A stretch of DNA of 64,000 nucleotides from Ensifer oleiphilus (GCF_013371465.1 NZ_JABWDU010000001.1:859794-923793), one strand, 5' to 3'. Counted from the first letter of the stretch, positions 1-9,278 are shown. Translations and numbers: made by a program. The notes: a model not told the origin generated them from the letters alone.

Positions 1-1
1 C

Positions 2-133
2 TGGCTGGAGCGCGGCGTCAAGGCATCCTCCGGCCGCATGGAGCGCATCGACGCGGAACTCGAACGCGTCGCCCGTTTCACCGGCGTCGAGCGCATCGAA
101 CGCCTCGAGGGCTGGAACGCATCGCTCTCGTGA
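2..133 (+). CDS. C-terminal end of an unidentified protein (cut by window edge)
   Basis: An open frame enters from the left edge and runs 43 codons to a TGA at 131-133. The visible tail is rich in Glu and Arg, with repeated Glu-Arg pairs, and looks like an amphipathic helix. It ends 78 bases before tldD on the same strand. The fragment is too short to assign to a family. Codon choice (GC-rich third positions) matches the neighbours, so it is probably a real gene end. Confidence 0.55.
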   Translation, partial: WLERGVKASSGRMERIDAELERVARFTGVERIERLEGWNASLS

Positions 134-211
134 TCGATATTTTCCTTGGCTTGGACCGCGCGCCTTCCTAAATGAAGGCCATCGAATTTCACGACGCGGG
201 AGCGCACGACC

Positions 212-1627
212 ATGAACACCGATCTGATGAGCCTCTTCGATGCCGATGAGGCAGCGATCCGCAAGGTTCTGTCGGAGACGCTTGCCGGCGCCGACGATGG
301 CGAACTGTTTTTGGAGCATGCCCAGGCCGAAGTGCTCTCCTTCGACAACGGCCGGCTGAAGGGCGGCAGCTTCAACACCGACCAGGGTTTTGGCCTGCGG
401 GCGGTGGCCGGCGAATCGGTCGGCTATGCCCATGCCGGCGAGCTGTCGCTGGCAGCGCTTGGCCGAGCGGCGGATGCTGTCGGTCAGGTGACGCGCGGCT
501 ATGCCGGCTCCTATGCCGCGGCTCCCCAGCGCACCAACAAGAAGCTTTATGGCGACGAAAACCCGATCGGCGAGCCGAGCTTCGAGGCGAAGGTGGCGCT
601 GCTGCAGGAGATCGACGCCTATCTGCGTGCGCGCGACCCGAAGGTCCGCCAGGTGACGGCCTCGATTGCCGCGAGCTGGCAGCTGGTCGACATCCTGCGC
701 GCCGACGGTCATCGGGTCCAGGACATCCGGCCGATGACGCGCATTAACATCTCCGTGGTTGCCGGTGACGGCGACCGCCAGGAAAGCGGCTCCTACGGCA
801 TCGGCGGCCGTCGCGGCTTCGGCGACTTCATCACCGAGGAAAACTGGAAGAAGGGCGCCGACGAGGCACTGCGCCAGGCGCTCGTCAATCTCGACGCGAT
901 CGACGCGCCGGCCGGCACAATGGATGTGGTGCTTGCCTCCGGCTGGCCGGGCGTCATGCTGCACGAAGCCGTCGGCCACGGCCTTGAGGGTGATTTCAAC
1001 CGCAAGAAGACCTCGGCTTTTGCCGGCCTGCTCGGCGAGCAGGTGGCGGCCAAGGGCGTGACCGTCGTCGACGATGGCACGATCGAGGCCCGTCGCGGCT
1101 CGATCTCGATCGACGACGAGGGAACGCCGTCCGGCTACAATGTGCTGATCGAGGACGGCAAGCTCGTCGGCTACATGCAGGATCGCCAGAACGCTCGCCT
1201 GATGGGCATGACGCCGACCGGCAACGGCCGGCGCCAGGGGTATGCCCATGTGCCGATGCCGCGCATGACAAACACCTACATGCTCTCTGGCGACAGGACG
1301 CCTGAGGAAATCATCGCCTCGGTGAACAAGGGCATCTATGCGGTTTCCTTCGGCGGCGGTCAGGTCGACATCACCTCCGGCAAGTTCGTCTTCGGCTGCA
1401 CCGAGGCCTACATGATCGAGAACGGCAAGATCGGCGCGCCGGTCAAGGGCGCGATGCTGATCGGAAATGGCCCGGACGCTATGAAGCGGGTGACGATGGT
1501 CGGCAACGACACCAAGCTCGACACCGGCATCGGCAACTGCGGAAAGGCCGGGCAATGGGTCCCGGTCGGCGTCGGCCAGCCGCACCTGCGCATGGACCAG
1601 ATCACCGTCGGCGGCACACAGGCATAA
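212..1627 (+). CDS. tldD: Metalloprotease TldD
   Basis: TldD is the zinc-protease half of the TldD/TldE (PmbA) cytoplasmic heterodimer, which degrades unfolded or leader peptides and matures some modified peptides. The 471-residue length is normal for the family. The metal motif HEAVGH is at residues 251-256, and the Gly-rich C-terminal region with the FGCTEAY segment is present. The ATG at 212 follows a GGGAG-type ribosome site. PmbA is not in this window, which is usual because the two genes are often unlinked. The stop codon runs straight into an intergenic repeat element. Confidence 0.95.
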   Translation: MNTDLMSLFDADEAAIRKVLSETLAGADDGELFLEHAQAEVLSFDNGRLKGGSFNTDQGFGLRAVAGESVGYAHAGELSLAALGRAADAVGQVTRGYAGSYAAAPQRTNKKLYGDENPIGEPSFEAKVALLQEIDAYLRARDPKVRQVTASIAASWQLVDILRADGHRVQDIRPMTRINISVVAGDGDRQESGSYGIGGRRGFGDFITEENWKKGADEALRQALVNLDAIDAPAGTMDVVLASGWPGVMLHEAVGHGLEGDFNRKKTSAFAGLLGEQVAAKGVTVVDDGTIEARRGSISIDDEGTPSGYNVLIEDGKLVGYMQDRQNARLMGMTPTGNGRRQGYAHVPMPRMTNTYMLSGDRTPEEIIASVNKGIYAVSFGGGQVDITSGKFVFGCTEAYMIENGKIGAPVKGAMLIGNGPDAMKRVTMVGNDTKLDTGIGNCGKAGQWVPVGVGQPHLRMDQITVGGTQA

Positions 1628-1730
1628 AGCGCGTCGCGATCTTTCAGATTCGCTGGCGCGCTTTAAGCTCCTGTTTTTACGCATGTCGTTATCGCAAAAC
1701 CGCGGCACAATTTTGCGTGATGTGCTTTAA
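1626..1730. repeat. Rhizobial intergenic palindromic repeat element
   Basis: Two nested inverted repeats fill the space after tldD. The first pairs AAAGCGCG (1626-1633) with CGCGCTTT (1657-1664). The second pairs CGCAAAA (1693-1699) with TTTTGCG (1711-1717), flanked by GCATGTCG and TGATGTGC. The core, ACGCATGTCGTTATCGCAAA, is recalled from many Rhizobium and Sinorhizobium intergenic regions. I saw no second copy in this window. It may also end tldD transcription. Confidence 0.6.
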
Positions 1731-1806
1731 GGCCTCTTCGTCAATCCTCACGAAGTCTCCACCGAATGTTGGCGCTTTGCCTTTTGGCCCTACGGCACAA
1801 TTTTTC

Positions 1807-1832
1807 TCCTGAGATCGGCTTTGATCTCAGGA
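1807..1832. other. Perfect 10-bp inverted repeat in the leader of the GNAT gene
   Basis: TCCTGAGATC (1807-1816) and GATCTCAGGA (1823-1832) are perfect complements around a six-base loop. No T-run follows on the + strand, so a rho-independent terminator is unlikely. It lies 47 bases before the chosen start of the acetyltransferase gene, and could be an operator or a leader hairpin. Confidence 0.5.
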
Positions 1833-1879
1833 CTTAATGCCGCGCGTGCATGATTGCCGCCGAGGATATGGAGACTTGC

Positions 1880-2389
1880 ATGGATGAACGGTCAACAATG
1901 CGTTTGGATGTGAGGCCATTCGTCAAGGCGGATGAGCAGGCCGTCATCGACGTCATCGTGCCGATACAGAGTATCGAATTCGGCATCGCAATCACGGCGG
2001 ATGACCAGCCGGATCTGCGGGCGATCCCCACCTTCTACCAATCGGGCAAGGGCGGCTTCTGGGTGGCTACCGCCGGCAACGATATCGTCGGCACGTTGGG
2101 CCTGAAGGATATCGGCAACGGAGATGCGGCGCTTCGCAAGATGTTCGTTGCACCCGACTATCGCGGGCGCGAGCACGGCGTGGCCTTGCGCTTGCTCGAG
2201 GCGCTGTTTGCTCATGCGAGCGGTGCCGGGATCCGTGCGGTCTTTCTCGGTACCACCGACAAATTCCTCGCGGCGCATCGCTTTTACGAGAAGAACGGTT
2301 TCGTCGAGATCGGCCGGGACGATTTGCCTGTTACCTTCCCGCTCATGGCAATCGACTCGAAATTCTATGTCCGCCGCATCCCCGCCTGA
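1880..2389 (+). CDS. GNAT family N-acetyltransferase
   Basis: Predicted acyl-CoA-dependent acetyltransferase of the GNAT fold; substrate unknown. The central segment FVAPDYRGREHGVALRLLEA is the acetyl-CoA pyrophosphate-binding loop (motif A, R-G-x-x-x-G/A type), followed by the usual FYEKNGF segment near the C-terminus. The ATG at 1880 is preferred because GGAG lies six bases upstream. An in-frame ATG at 1850 would add ten residues but has no ribosome site. The product is 169 residues, a normal size. It stands alone, and the next gene is convergent. Confidence 0.85.
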   Translation: MDERSTMRLDVRPFVKADEQAVIDVIVPIQSIEFGIAITADDQPDLRAIPTFYQSGKGGFWVATAGNDIVGTLGLKDIGNGDAALRKMFVAPDYRGREHGVALRLLEALFAHASGAGIRAVFLGTTDKFLAAHRFYEKNGFVEIGRDDLPVTFPLMAIDSKFYVRRIPA

Positions 2390-2417
2390 GCGCTGCAAGG
2401 GCGGAATCAGGCATCGA

Positions 2418-3692
2418 TCACCCTCGCGATGGCAGGAGCATGCAATCGTAGGAGCGCTTCTTCAGCGCGCTGCAGGCTTCGGCCGCCGCTTCGCGGCTGG
2501 TGAAACCGACGAAGCGAGCGCGATAAACCGTTCCGGCACCCTTGCCGACGGCCTCCGTGTAGGGGGACGCATGCGCCAGCCTGTCGCCTCCGGCCGCTTG
2601 TGCCTGCGCCAGCAGAGCACGGGCCGCGTCAGCAGAAGGGGCTGCCGAGATCTGGATCTGCCAGCCTCCGGCAGCAGGAACGGCGGCGGTGATTTCGACT
2701 TCGGCCATGGCCGTGGGGCGTTCCCCCGGAACGGCCGCAGTGGACGATGCGGCGATCAGGGCCGCAACGCTATCGCCCTTGGCGCGATGAGGTGCCGTAT
2801 AGGGCATGGGCACGTCCGACATCGTGGCGGCGGATGCGACCTCGACCTCCGCGGGGGCAGCGCTGCGTGTCTTGGCGGCAGCGACCAGTTGGCGCCCGGT
2901 GGATGCCTTGCCGAGATGGCGGTTGAGCAGGGCCGCCATCTTGTCGTCGCGGCTGCGCGCCGTGCGCCCACCCAGGACGACGCCGATGACGCGGCGGTTG
3001 CCGTCCCTGACGGCGCTGACGAGGTTGAAGCCGGAGGCATTGGTGTAGCCGGTCTTGATGCCGTCCATTCCGTCGTAGCGATACATCAGATTGTTGTGGC
3101 CGCGGATCTTGCGGCCGCGAAACGTGAAGCTCGGCGTGGCAAACAGCCGATACTCCCGGGGATAATCGCGCATCAGCGCCACGGCGAGTGTCGACATATC
3201 GCGCGCGGTCGTCACCTGTTTGCTGGCCGGCAGGCCCGAGGCGTTGATGAAAACCGTGCGGCTCATGCCCAACTTGCGCGCCTTGGCGGTCATCTTCCTG
3301 GCAAAGTTCTGCTCCGAGCCGCCGAGCTTTTCGCTCATCGCGGCGGCGGCGTCATTTGCCGAGCGAACGATCATGCCGTAGACCGCCTCGCGCACGGTGA
3401 TCGTGCTGCCCGGCTTCAGGCCCAGCTTCATCGGCGGTTTTGCGGCGGCCGCCTTCGACACTTTGATCTTGCTGTCCCAGCTGATGTCGCCGCGACGCAG
3501 CGCCTCGAAGGTGAGATAGAGCGTCATCATCTTGGTGAGCGACGCCGGGTGGTTGAGCGTATCCGCATTCTCCGACGACAGGACCTTGCCGGTGCGCGCA
3601 TCGAGCACGAGGGATGCGCTGCCGGCAAAAGCGGTCGCAGACCCCAAGGCGAGAGCGCACATCGCCAGCAGCAGGCAGCGGATAATCTTCAT
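2418..3692 (-). CDS. D-alanyl-D-alanine carboxypeptidase with C-terminal SPOR domain
   Basis: Peptidase family S11 (low-molecular-weight penicillin-binding protein), which trims the terminal D-Ala from peptidoglycan stem peptides in the periplasm. The signal peptide occupies about residues 1-23. The three active-site motifs are SLTK (51-54), SAN (111-113) and KTG (213-215). The last 80 or so residues form a SPOR domain, which in other proteins binds denuded septal glycan and suggests action at the division site. The ATG at 3692 is chosen because GGGGA precedes it and the signal peptide starts there. An in-frame ATG at 3704 overlaps that ribosome site. Length is 424 residues. Confidence 0.92.
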   Translation of the reverse strand: MKIIRCLLLAMCALALGSATAFAGSASLVLDARTGKVLSSENADTLNHPASLTKMMTLYLTFEALRRGDISWDSKIKVSKAAAAKPPMKLGLKPGSTITVREAVYGMIVRSANDAAAAMSEKLGGSEQNFARKMTAKARKLGMSRTVFINASGLPASKQVTTARDMSTLAVALMRDYPREYRLFATPSFTFRGRKIRGHNNLMYRYDGMDGIKTGYTNASGFNLVSAVRDGNRRVIGVVLGGRTARSRDDKMAALLNRHLGKASTGRQLVAAAKTRSAAPAEVEVASAATMSDVPMPYTAPHRAKGDSVAALIAASSTAAVPGERPTAMAEVEITAAVPAAGGWQIQISAAPSADAARALLAQAQAAGGDRLAHASPYTEAVGKGAGTVYRARFVGFTSREAAAEACSALKKRSYDCMLLPSRG

Positions 3693-4008
3693 GTCTGTCC
3701 CCATCGAAAAGCGCCGTCGGGCAGGCGCGCAGCTGTGTCGTTTTGCGACAAGGCCGTGTCTTTGCTGCAACTTTGAGGCAGAATGCGATTTTTTCCTTCG
3801 ACTTTCGTCGGGGTGGTAAACCAAAAATTAACGTCATCGCCCTTCAGCAAGGTTTAACGCTCGTGCCGTTAACCTCCATGGTGGTGCGTCTGATAGGACG
3901 CGTGAAGGACACACCAGCGCTTGAAGCCTCCACACGATCTCCTCGATAAATCGATCGCGGTCCAAGGCGTCTTCAGTGGTTGTCGATGGTTGATTTGAAC
4001 GGACCGAT
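3693..4008. other. Divergent intergenic region, no gene seen
   Basis: This space lies between the carboxypeptidase and the deacetylase genes and must hold both promoters. Two GTTAA/TTAAC-type words (near 3855 and 3868) resemble CtrA half-sites, but their spacing is not the seven bases of a full CtrA box. Short open frames here have no ribosome sites or recognisable content. Confidence 0.4.
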
Positions 4009-5058
4009 ATGGCAGGCGGCATCACCGCAGGGATAAAGACGAGAGTGCGACGCGCGGCAATTTCCGGCGGGCTTGAGCTTGCAAGCGGCCTAAACCGCGC
4101 CGGCCTGATGTCGGATGCGCGCGGGCGCGGCGCCATCTTCACCCTGCATCACGTTCGGCCAAGGATTGCGCGTGCCTTCGATCCGAACGCTCATCTGGAA
4201 ATCACCCCGAAGTTTCTGGACAAAGCCCTCGAGCAGATGAAGCGGGAGGGCTATCGCTTCATCGCGCTGGACGATGTGCCAAAGGCGCTTGCCGACAGGG
4301 ACGGCGCGCCGTTTGCCTGCTTCACCCTCGACGACGGCTACCGCAACAATCTCGATCATGCCCTGCCGGTTTTTACGCGGCATGACGTGCCGTTCACCGT
4401 TTTCGTTGCCGGCGGCTTCGTCGATCGTACCCATACGCTGTGGTGGGAAACGCTGGCCGATCTGCTATCGGCCACCAGCCGGCTCCGGTTCGATTTCGGC
4501 AGCGGAATGGAGATGCTGAAAACGGAAAGTACCGTGGAAAAGCAGGCGGTGTTTGAGCGGATGGCCGCCTACATCCACGGTGTTGAGGAAAGCATCGCGG
4601 TTGCCGCCCTCGACGCAATCGCGTTGGAGCACGGGATCGATGCTGTGGCCATCACCAAAGCGCTGACGCTTGACGAAGCCGGCCTGCGCCGTCTTGTCGA
4701 AAGCCCGCTCGCGAGCCTCGGGGCGCACACCATCAGCCATCGTGCCGTCGCGCGGCTCGGCGATGAGCAGGCAGCCGAGGAAATCGAGGCATCCGCTGCT
4801 CGCGTCGAAGCCATTACAGGCAAAAGGCCGCGCAGCTTCGCCTATCCCTACGGCGACCGCCCGGCTGTCTCCCCGCGCGATCAACGACTTGTCGCCGATC
4901 TGGGATTTGCGGTCGCCGTCACCACAATGCCGGGCACTGTCGCAACAGCAGCGCCGTTGCACGCCCTGCCGCGCATTTCGCTCAACGGCCACTTCCAGCG
5001 CGCCCGCTACGTTTCGGCCCTTGCTTCAGGCATTCCGTTCCGGCTTGCCCGCAGTTAG
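4009..5058 (+). CDS. Polysaccharide deacetylase family protein
   Basis: Carbohydrate esterase 4 (NodB-homology) enzyme that removes N- or O-acetyl groups from a polysaccharide; the substrate cannot be read from sequence. Motif 1 is TLDDG (106-110), motif 2 is HTISH (240-244, zinc ligands) and motif 3 is AYPYG (278-282). A roughly 130-residue insertion between motifs 1 and 2 is long for a plain NodB domain. No clear signal peptide is visible, so a cytoplasmic or membrane-associated role is possible. It is convergent with pdxH, with only 17 bases between. Confidence 0.88.
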   Translation: MAGGITAGIKTRVRRAAISGGLELASGLNRAGLMSDARGRGAIFTLHHVRPRIARAFDPNAHLEITPKFLDKALEQMKREGYRFIALDDVPKALADRDGAPFACFTLDDGYRNNLDHALPVFTRHDVPFTVFVAGGFVDRTHTLWWETLADLLSATSRLRFDFGSGMEMLKTESTVEKQAVFERMAAYIHGVEESIAVAALDAIALEHGIDAVAITKALTLDEAGLRRLVESPLASLGAHTISHRAVARLGDEQAAEEIEASAARVEAITGKRPRSFAYPYGDRPAVSPRDQRLVADLGFAVAVTTMPGTVATAAPLHALPRISLNGHFQRARYVSALASGIPFRLARS

Positions 5059-5075
5059 CCGCCGGAACGTGTCCG

Positions 5076-5696
5076 TCAGGGGTACATCCGCACCTTTTCC
5101 CAGCCACCCTCAGGCGTCTCACGCCGAAACTCCAGGCGGTCGTGCAGGCGGAACGGCCGGTCGTGCCAGAATTCGATCGAGGTCGGGCGGATGCGAAAGC
5201 CGGACCAGTATTCCGGGCGCGGGATTTCTCCGAGTGCATGGCGGGCGGTGTATTCGGCAACCGCTTTTTCCAGCGCGAACCGGCTTTCCAGCGGACGGGA
5301 CTGCTTCGAGGCCCAGGCGCCGATGCGGCTGCCGCGCGGCCGCGACTTGAAATATTCGTCCGCCTCTGCGTCGGAGACTATTTCGACGGGTCCGCGCAGC
5401 CGCACCTGACGCCGGAGTGATTTCCAGTGGAAACACATGGCAGCCTTGCGGGCGCTCAGAACCTCGCGGCCCTTCTGGCTTTCGAAATTGGTATAGAAGA
5501 CGAAGCCGCGCTCGTCGAAGTCCTTGAGCAGAACCATGCGGACATTCGGCAGTCCGTCAGGGTCGACGGTTGCCAGCGCCACGGCGTTGGGGTCGTTGAT
5601 CTCGCTGCCTTCCGCGTCTTTCAGCCATGTGCCAAAAAGGGAAAAGGGCTCGTTTGCTTCCGTGAAGTCACCGCTTGTTAACTCATTCACCGCCAT
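5076..5696 (-). CDS. pdxH: Pyridoxamine 5'-phosphate oxidase
   Basis: FMN-dependent oxidase that converts pyridoxine or pyridoxamine 5'-phosphate to pyridoxal 5'-phosphate, the last step of vitamin B6 synthesis and salvage. At 206 residues it has family length. The FMN-binding segment near [19 protein letters not shown] and the C-terminal [11 protein letters not shown] segment are typical. The ATG at 5696 follows AAGG. In-frame codons extend further upstream, but that extension is out of character with the family. It is divergent from the lipoprotein gene at 5837. Confidence 0.95.
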   Translation of the reverse strand: MAVNELTSGDFTEANEPFSLFGTWLKDAEGSEINDPNAVALATVDPDGLPNVRMVLLKDFDERGFVFYTNFESQKGREVLSARKAAMCFHWKSLRRQVRLRGPVEIVSDAEADEYFKSRPRGSRIGAWASKQSRPLESRFALEKAVAEYTARHALGEIPRPEYWSGFRIRPTSIEFWHDRPFRLHDRLEFRRETPEGGWEKVRMYP

Positions 5697-5836
5697 ATTG
5701 CCTTCTAACGCCGTGATGTCTGGCGCGGAAACGCTTCGGGATGAGCCCGAGCGGTGTTTCCGCATCGAAAATGTCAGAGCCTGCTTGTTGACTTCCTCGG
5801 GAAACGTGCGGCTCTTGCGAGTCTGACAGGATTGCC

Positions 5837-6289
5837 GTGCAAGACATAGCAAAGTGGATCGATGGCAAGAAGGGGTATTCCTTCGCGGTGATGCGTGGCG
5901 CGGCAATTTGCCTACCGGTGCTCATCCTGTCCGGCTGCATGGGAGCGGGCCTCGATCTGTTCGGCAGCAGCGTCGATCGCACCGTCTCGACCGGTACCGT
6001 TCCCGTTGCCAAAACCTCCGATGGTCTTTCCGATGCGGTCCTGGTGCGCAATGCCGTCACCTCGGCCGAACTCGGGCATGGCGCGCTCAATCCTATTCCC
6101 TGGGCGAATTCGACCTCAGGCAGCGCCGGCGTCATCAGCAGCATTCAGGAAGACAATGCCAGCGGCATGCTCTGCCGCCGCTTCACCACGACCCGCCATT
6201 CCTATGAGGGCATTGCCAAGTTCGACGGCAGCACCTGCAAGCTCGGCGATGGCGAGTGGTACCTCACCAGCTTCGGCCCGCGCGCCTGA
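5837..6289 (+). CDS. RT0821/Lpp0805-type surface antigen-like lipoprotein
   Basis: Predicted outer-membrane lipoprotein of about 150 residues. The lipobox is LSGC, after a hydrophobic stretch. The C-terminal half has two Cys residues and resembles the small surface-antigen domain common in alphaproteobacteria. The GTG at 5837 has ACAGG just upstream. An ATG at 5891 would give a shorter signal peptide and is also possible. Function is unknown. It is divergent from pdxH, with a 140-base shared promoter region. Confidence 0.78.
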   Translation: MQDIAKWIDGKKGYSFAVMRGAAICLPVLILSGCMGAGLDLFGSSVDRTVSTGTVPVAKTSDGLSDAVLVRNAVTSAELGHGALNPIPWANSTSGSAGVISSIQEDNASGMLCRRFTTTRHSYEGIAKFDGSTCKLGDGEWYLTSFGPRA

Positions 6290-6504
6290 AATCCTGTGTT
6301 AACCACATTTCGGCAAACCGCCGACGGAACGTCCCGATCGCCGTCTTGGCCTGCTTCATCGTCGCCGCGGCTAACCGATCTTTAGCAAGTTCTGCCCATC
6401 CTCGCCGCTGAGCGGGACATGCCACCACGGCGCGTGATCCCCGGTTTGAGGCATAAGGCGGGCATCCGGGAGAAGCCGCCGATCAGAGAAGATGGTAGCA
6501 AACC

Positions 6505-7563
6505 ATGCGTGATCCCTATGCAGTCCTCGGCGTCCGGCGCACCGCCGGTCAGGATGAAATCAAGGCGGCGTGGCGCTCGGTCGCCAAGGCTATCCATCCC
6601 GACCACAATCAGGACGACCCGACTGCCGCCGAACGCTTTGCCGAGGCCGGCAAGGCCTATGAACTGCTGCGCGACCCGAAGCTGAGAAGCCGCTACGACT
6701 ATGCTCGCCGCGAAGCCGAGTTACGTCGCATGGAGGCAATGAAGGCGAAGATGCGCGGCCCCGAACCGGAGGAGCAGCCGGTCGACGCCGAAACCGCCGA
6801 GGAGGCGGTCTCGCAGATTTTCGGTGCGGAGACGCGGGCAAGAAACGCCAGGCCTGCCGCCAAGCCGACGGCGGCCCGGGCACCGGAGAGACCCTCCGCG
6901 CCGTCAGAGCCGAAGCCAGAACCGGCCAACGAGCCGAAGCAGGAGGCCGTCACCAGGACGGAGCCGCCGTTGATGCAGCGCGCTGCGGCACCCGCCGCCG
7001 AGCTGGTGGCCGCCATTGTCCGGCGCATTCGCGGCCGGGCGGCCAAGACCGCCGACAAGGTCCCCGATCTTGCTGTCGATCTGACCGTCACCATCCAGGA
7101 TCTGATCGATCGCCAGCGCCTGTCGCTTGAGCTGCCCGATGGCGAAACCGTCAAGGTTCAGATACCGCCGGGCGCCGTTGACGGGCAGACGGTCCGGTTG
7201 GCAGAGCAGGGGTATCGCGTCACCGGCATGACACGCGGCGATGTCGTCGTCACTTTGCGTGTCGACCAGAGCGGTGCATTCCGAACCAATGGACTGGACC
7301 TGCTGACGACATTGCCTGTTGACCTTCAGAGCGCGGTGCTCGGTTGCGAGCATGTCATTTCCACGCCGATCGGCGAGGTGACCGTTGTCGTTCCGGCCTG
7401 GTCCGGGTCGGACAAGGTCATTCGCGTCGAAGGCTTCGGGCTGCCGGGTTCCTATGGCGCGCGGGGAAATCTGCTGGTCGAACTGCGGCTCGTCTTGCGT
7501 GACACGCCGGATGAGAAAGTCACCGATCTGATGAAATCGCTGCGCGATGGCCTCTATTTGTGA
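6505..7563 (+). CDS. DnaJ-like co-chaperone without zinc finger (CbpA type)
   Basis: The J domain is at residues 1-70, with HPD at 31-33, the motif that stimulates DnaK ATPase. A charged, Pro/Ala/Glu-rich linker follows (about 75-165), then a DnaJ C-terminal substrate-binding domain (about 185-345). The Gly/Phe region and the four CxxCxGxG zinc repeats of true DnaJ are absent, which makes it a class II/III J protein. The ATG at 6505 is 16 bases past a GGTAGC stretch and is the only start that keeps the whole J domain. It is followed by fabI on the same strand after 204 bases. Confidence 0.88.
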   Translation: MRDPYAVLGVRRTAGQDEIKAAWRSVAKAIHPDHNQDDPTAAERFAEAGKAYELLRDPKLRSRYDYARREAELRRMEAMKAKMRGPEPEEQPVDAETAEEAVSQIFGAETRARNARPAAKPTAARAPERPSAPSEPKPEPANEPKQEAVTRTEPPLMQRAAAPAAELVAAIVRRIRGRAAKTADKVPDLAVDLTVTIQDLIDRQRLSLELPDGETVKVQIPPGAVDGQTVRLAEQGYRVTGMTRGDVVVTLRVDQSGAFRTNGLDLLTTLPVDLQSAVLGCEHVISTPIGEVTVVVPAWSGSDKVIRVEGFGLPGSYGARGNLLVELRLVLRDTPDEKVTDLMKSLRDGLYL

Positions 7564-7767
7564 CGGTTTGCTGACACACTGACCCAATATTACGGGGACT
7601 AACAGTTCCTGATCCCGGCCGCGCTTGAACCACCGGAGCGGCTATGCCATAGGCAATTCTCGACAATTTGCCGCACGTGCGCCGCTAGCGCCGGTCAGGC
7701 GTTTTTGAATTTTGTTAAGTCTGGCGTCGGCGTCGTCGATGCCGGCATTTAGTATTGGGGACAATGC

Positions 7768-8586
7768 ATGGCTCAGGCATCGGGTTTGATGAAGGGCAAG
7801 CGTGGCGTCATCATGGGCGTCGCGAACAACCGATCGATCGCATGGGGGATTGCCAAGGCTATCCACGCCCAGGGCGGCGAAGTTGCGCTGACCTATCAGG
7901 GTGATGCACTGAAGAAGCGCGTCGAGCCGCTGCTGGCCGAAATCGACGGTTTCATGGCCGGCCACTGCGACGTCAGCGACGAAGCGTCCATCGACGAGGT
8001 TTTCTCCGCGCTTGAAAAGCACTGGGGCAAGATTGACTTCGTCGTGCACGCGATCGGCTTCTCCGACAAGGACGAACTGACTGGCCGTTATGTCGACACG
8101 TCGCCGGAAAACTTCGCCAAGACGATGCAGATCTCGGTCTACTCGTTCACGTCGGTGGCCCGACGCGCTGAAAAGCTGATGACGGATGGCGGCTCGATGC
8201 TGACGCTGACCTACTACGGCGCCGAGAAGGTGATGCCGAACTACAACGTTATGGGTGTCGCCAAGGCGGCGCTTGAAGCGAGCGTCAAGTATCTGGCGGT
8301 CGATCTTGGCCCGAAGAACATTCGCGTAAACGCCATCTCGGCCGGCCCGATCAAGACGCTGGCCGCCTCCGGCATCGGCGACTTCCGCTACATCCTGAAG
8401 TGGAACGAGTACAACGCACCGCTGCGTCGCACCGTCACGATCGAGGAAGTGGGCGATGTCGGCCTCTACATGCTGTCCGACCTGTCGCGCTCGGTCACGG
8501 GTGAAGTCCACCACGCCGACAGCGGTTACCATGTCGTCGGCATGAAGGCCGTCGACGCCCCGGATATCTCCGTCATCAAGGATTGA
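7768..8586 (+). CDS. fabI: Enoyl-[acyl-carrier-protein] reductase (NADH)
   Basis: Last reductive step of each fatty-acid elongation round. This is a short-chain-dehydrogenase fold of 272 residues with the FabI-type nucleotide motif GVANNRSIAWG near the N-terminus. Residues equivalent to E. coli Tyr146, Tyr156 and Lys163 are present as Tyr149, Tyr159 and Lys166. Rhizobia usually carry two fabI copies; this is one of them. The phosphatase gene follows after 49 bases, so the two may be co-transcribed. Confidence 0.96.
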   Translation: MAQASGLMKGKRGVIMGVANNRSIAWGIAKAIHAQGGEVALTYQGDALKKRVEPLLAEIDGFMAGHCDVSDEASIDEVFSALEKHWGKIDFVVHAIGFSDKDELTGRYVDTSPENFAKTMQISVYSFTSVARRAEKLMTDGGSMLTLTYYGAEKVMPNYNVMGVAKAALEASVKYLAVDLGPKNIRVNAISAGPIKTLAASGIGDFRYILKWNEYNAPLRRTVTIEEVGDVGLYMLSDLSRSVTGEVHHADSGYHVVGMKAVDAPDISVIKD

Positions 8587-8635
8587 TCGGCGTCACCATC
8601 AGGCCCGAACAGCCTCCTGCCCGGAGCGAAATGTT

Positions 8636-9220
8636 GTGCTGATCTATGTGATCCGTCACGGACAAACCGACTGGAACGCGGAAAGCCGCCTCCAGGGGCA
8701 GAAGGACATCCCTCTCAACGACACCGGCCGCCAGCAGGCGACCGGAAACGGGCTGGCGCTCGCAGCCATCCTCGGTGCTGACGCTCAGCAGTTCGACTTC
8801 GTCGCAAGTCCTCTCGGTCGCACCCGGGAGACCATGGAGCGCCTGCGCCGGGCCATGGGGCTTGACCCCACCCTCTACCGCACCGACGACCGGTTGAAGG
8901 AAGTCTCCTTCGGCGATTGGGAAGGCTTCACGCTACCGGAGCTGAAGCGCTCCGTGCCGGAGCGTATCGCCGAGCGACGCAAGGTGAAATGGGATTTCAT
9001 TCCGCCCGGTGATGATGCCGAAAGCTACGAGATCCTCTCCTGGCGGATTGCGGCCTGGCTCAAGGACGTGAACGGGCCGACGGTCTGCGTCAGCCATGGT
9101 GGCGTCATCCGCGCGCTGTTCAAGCTTTTTGGCGAGATGGACGAAGACGAGGCGGCTTCGGCTGCCATCCCGCAGGATCGTCTGTTGCGGATTGCCGGCA
9201 ATACCATCGGCTGGATCTGA
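8636..9220 (+). CDS. Histidine phosphatase family protein (phosphoglycerate mutase-like)
   Basis: Member of the histidine phosphatase superfamily, 194 residues. RHGQTDWN at residues 7-14 contains the phospho-accepting His8, and the second catalytic His lies in VSHGG near residue 155. The size and the absence of extra inserts suit a small-molecule phosphatase better than a glycolytic mutase; the substrate is unknown. The start is GTG at 8636, with GGAG nine bases upstream. The ATG at 8631 is out of frame. Confidence 0.88.
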   Translation: MLIYVIRHGQTDWNAESRLQGQKDIPLNDTGRQQATGNGLALAAILGADAQQFDFVASPLGRTRETMERLRRAMGLDPTLYRTDDRLKEVSFGDWEGFTLPELKRSVPERIAERRKVKWDFIPPGDDAESYEILSWRIAAWLKDVNGPTVCVSHGGVIRALFKLFGEMDEDEAASAAIPQDRLLRIAGNTIGWI

Positions 9221-9278
9221 GGTTCTGGCGCATCGCGCATTAGCAAAGCCGTGGAAGCGGCTCTCTCATTGTCTTCAT

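Noticed and set aside
2124-3776. Long + strand open frame (550 codons) opposite the carboxypeptidase gene
   Set aside because: It is the antisense shadow of a high-GC gene: Arg/Gly/Ala-rich text without domains, while the minus strand carries a full S11-SPOR protein.
3855-3875. Full CtrA box between the carboxypeptidase and deacetylase genes
   Set aside because: The TTAA words are separated by about eleven bases, not the seven of the consensus.
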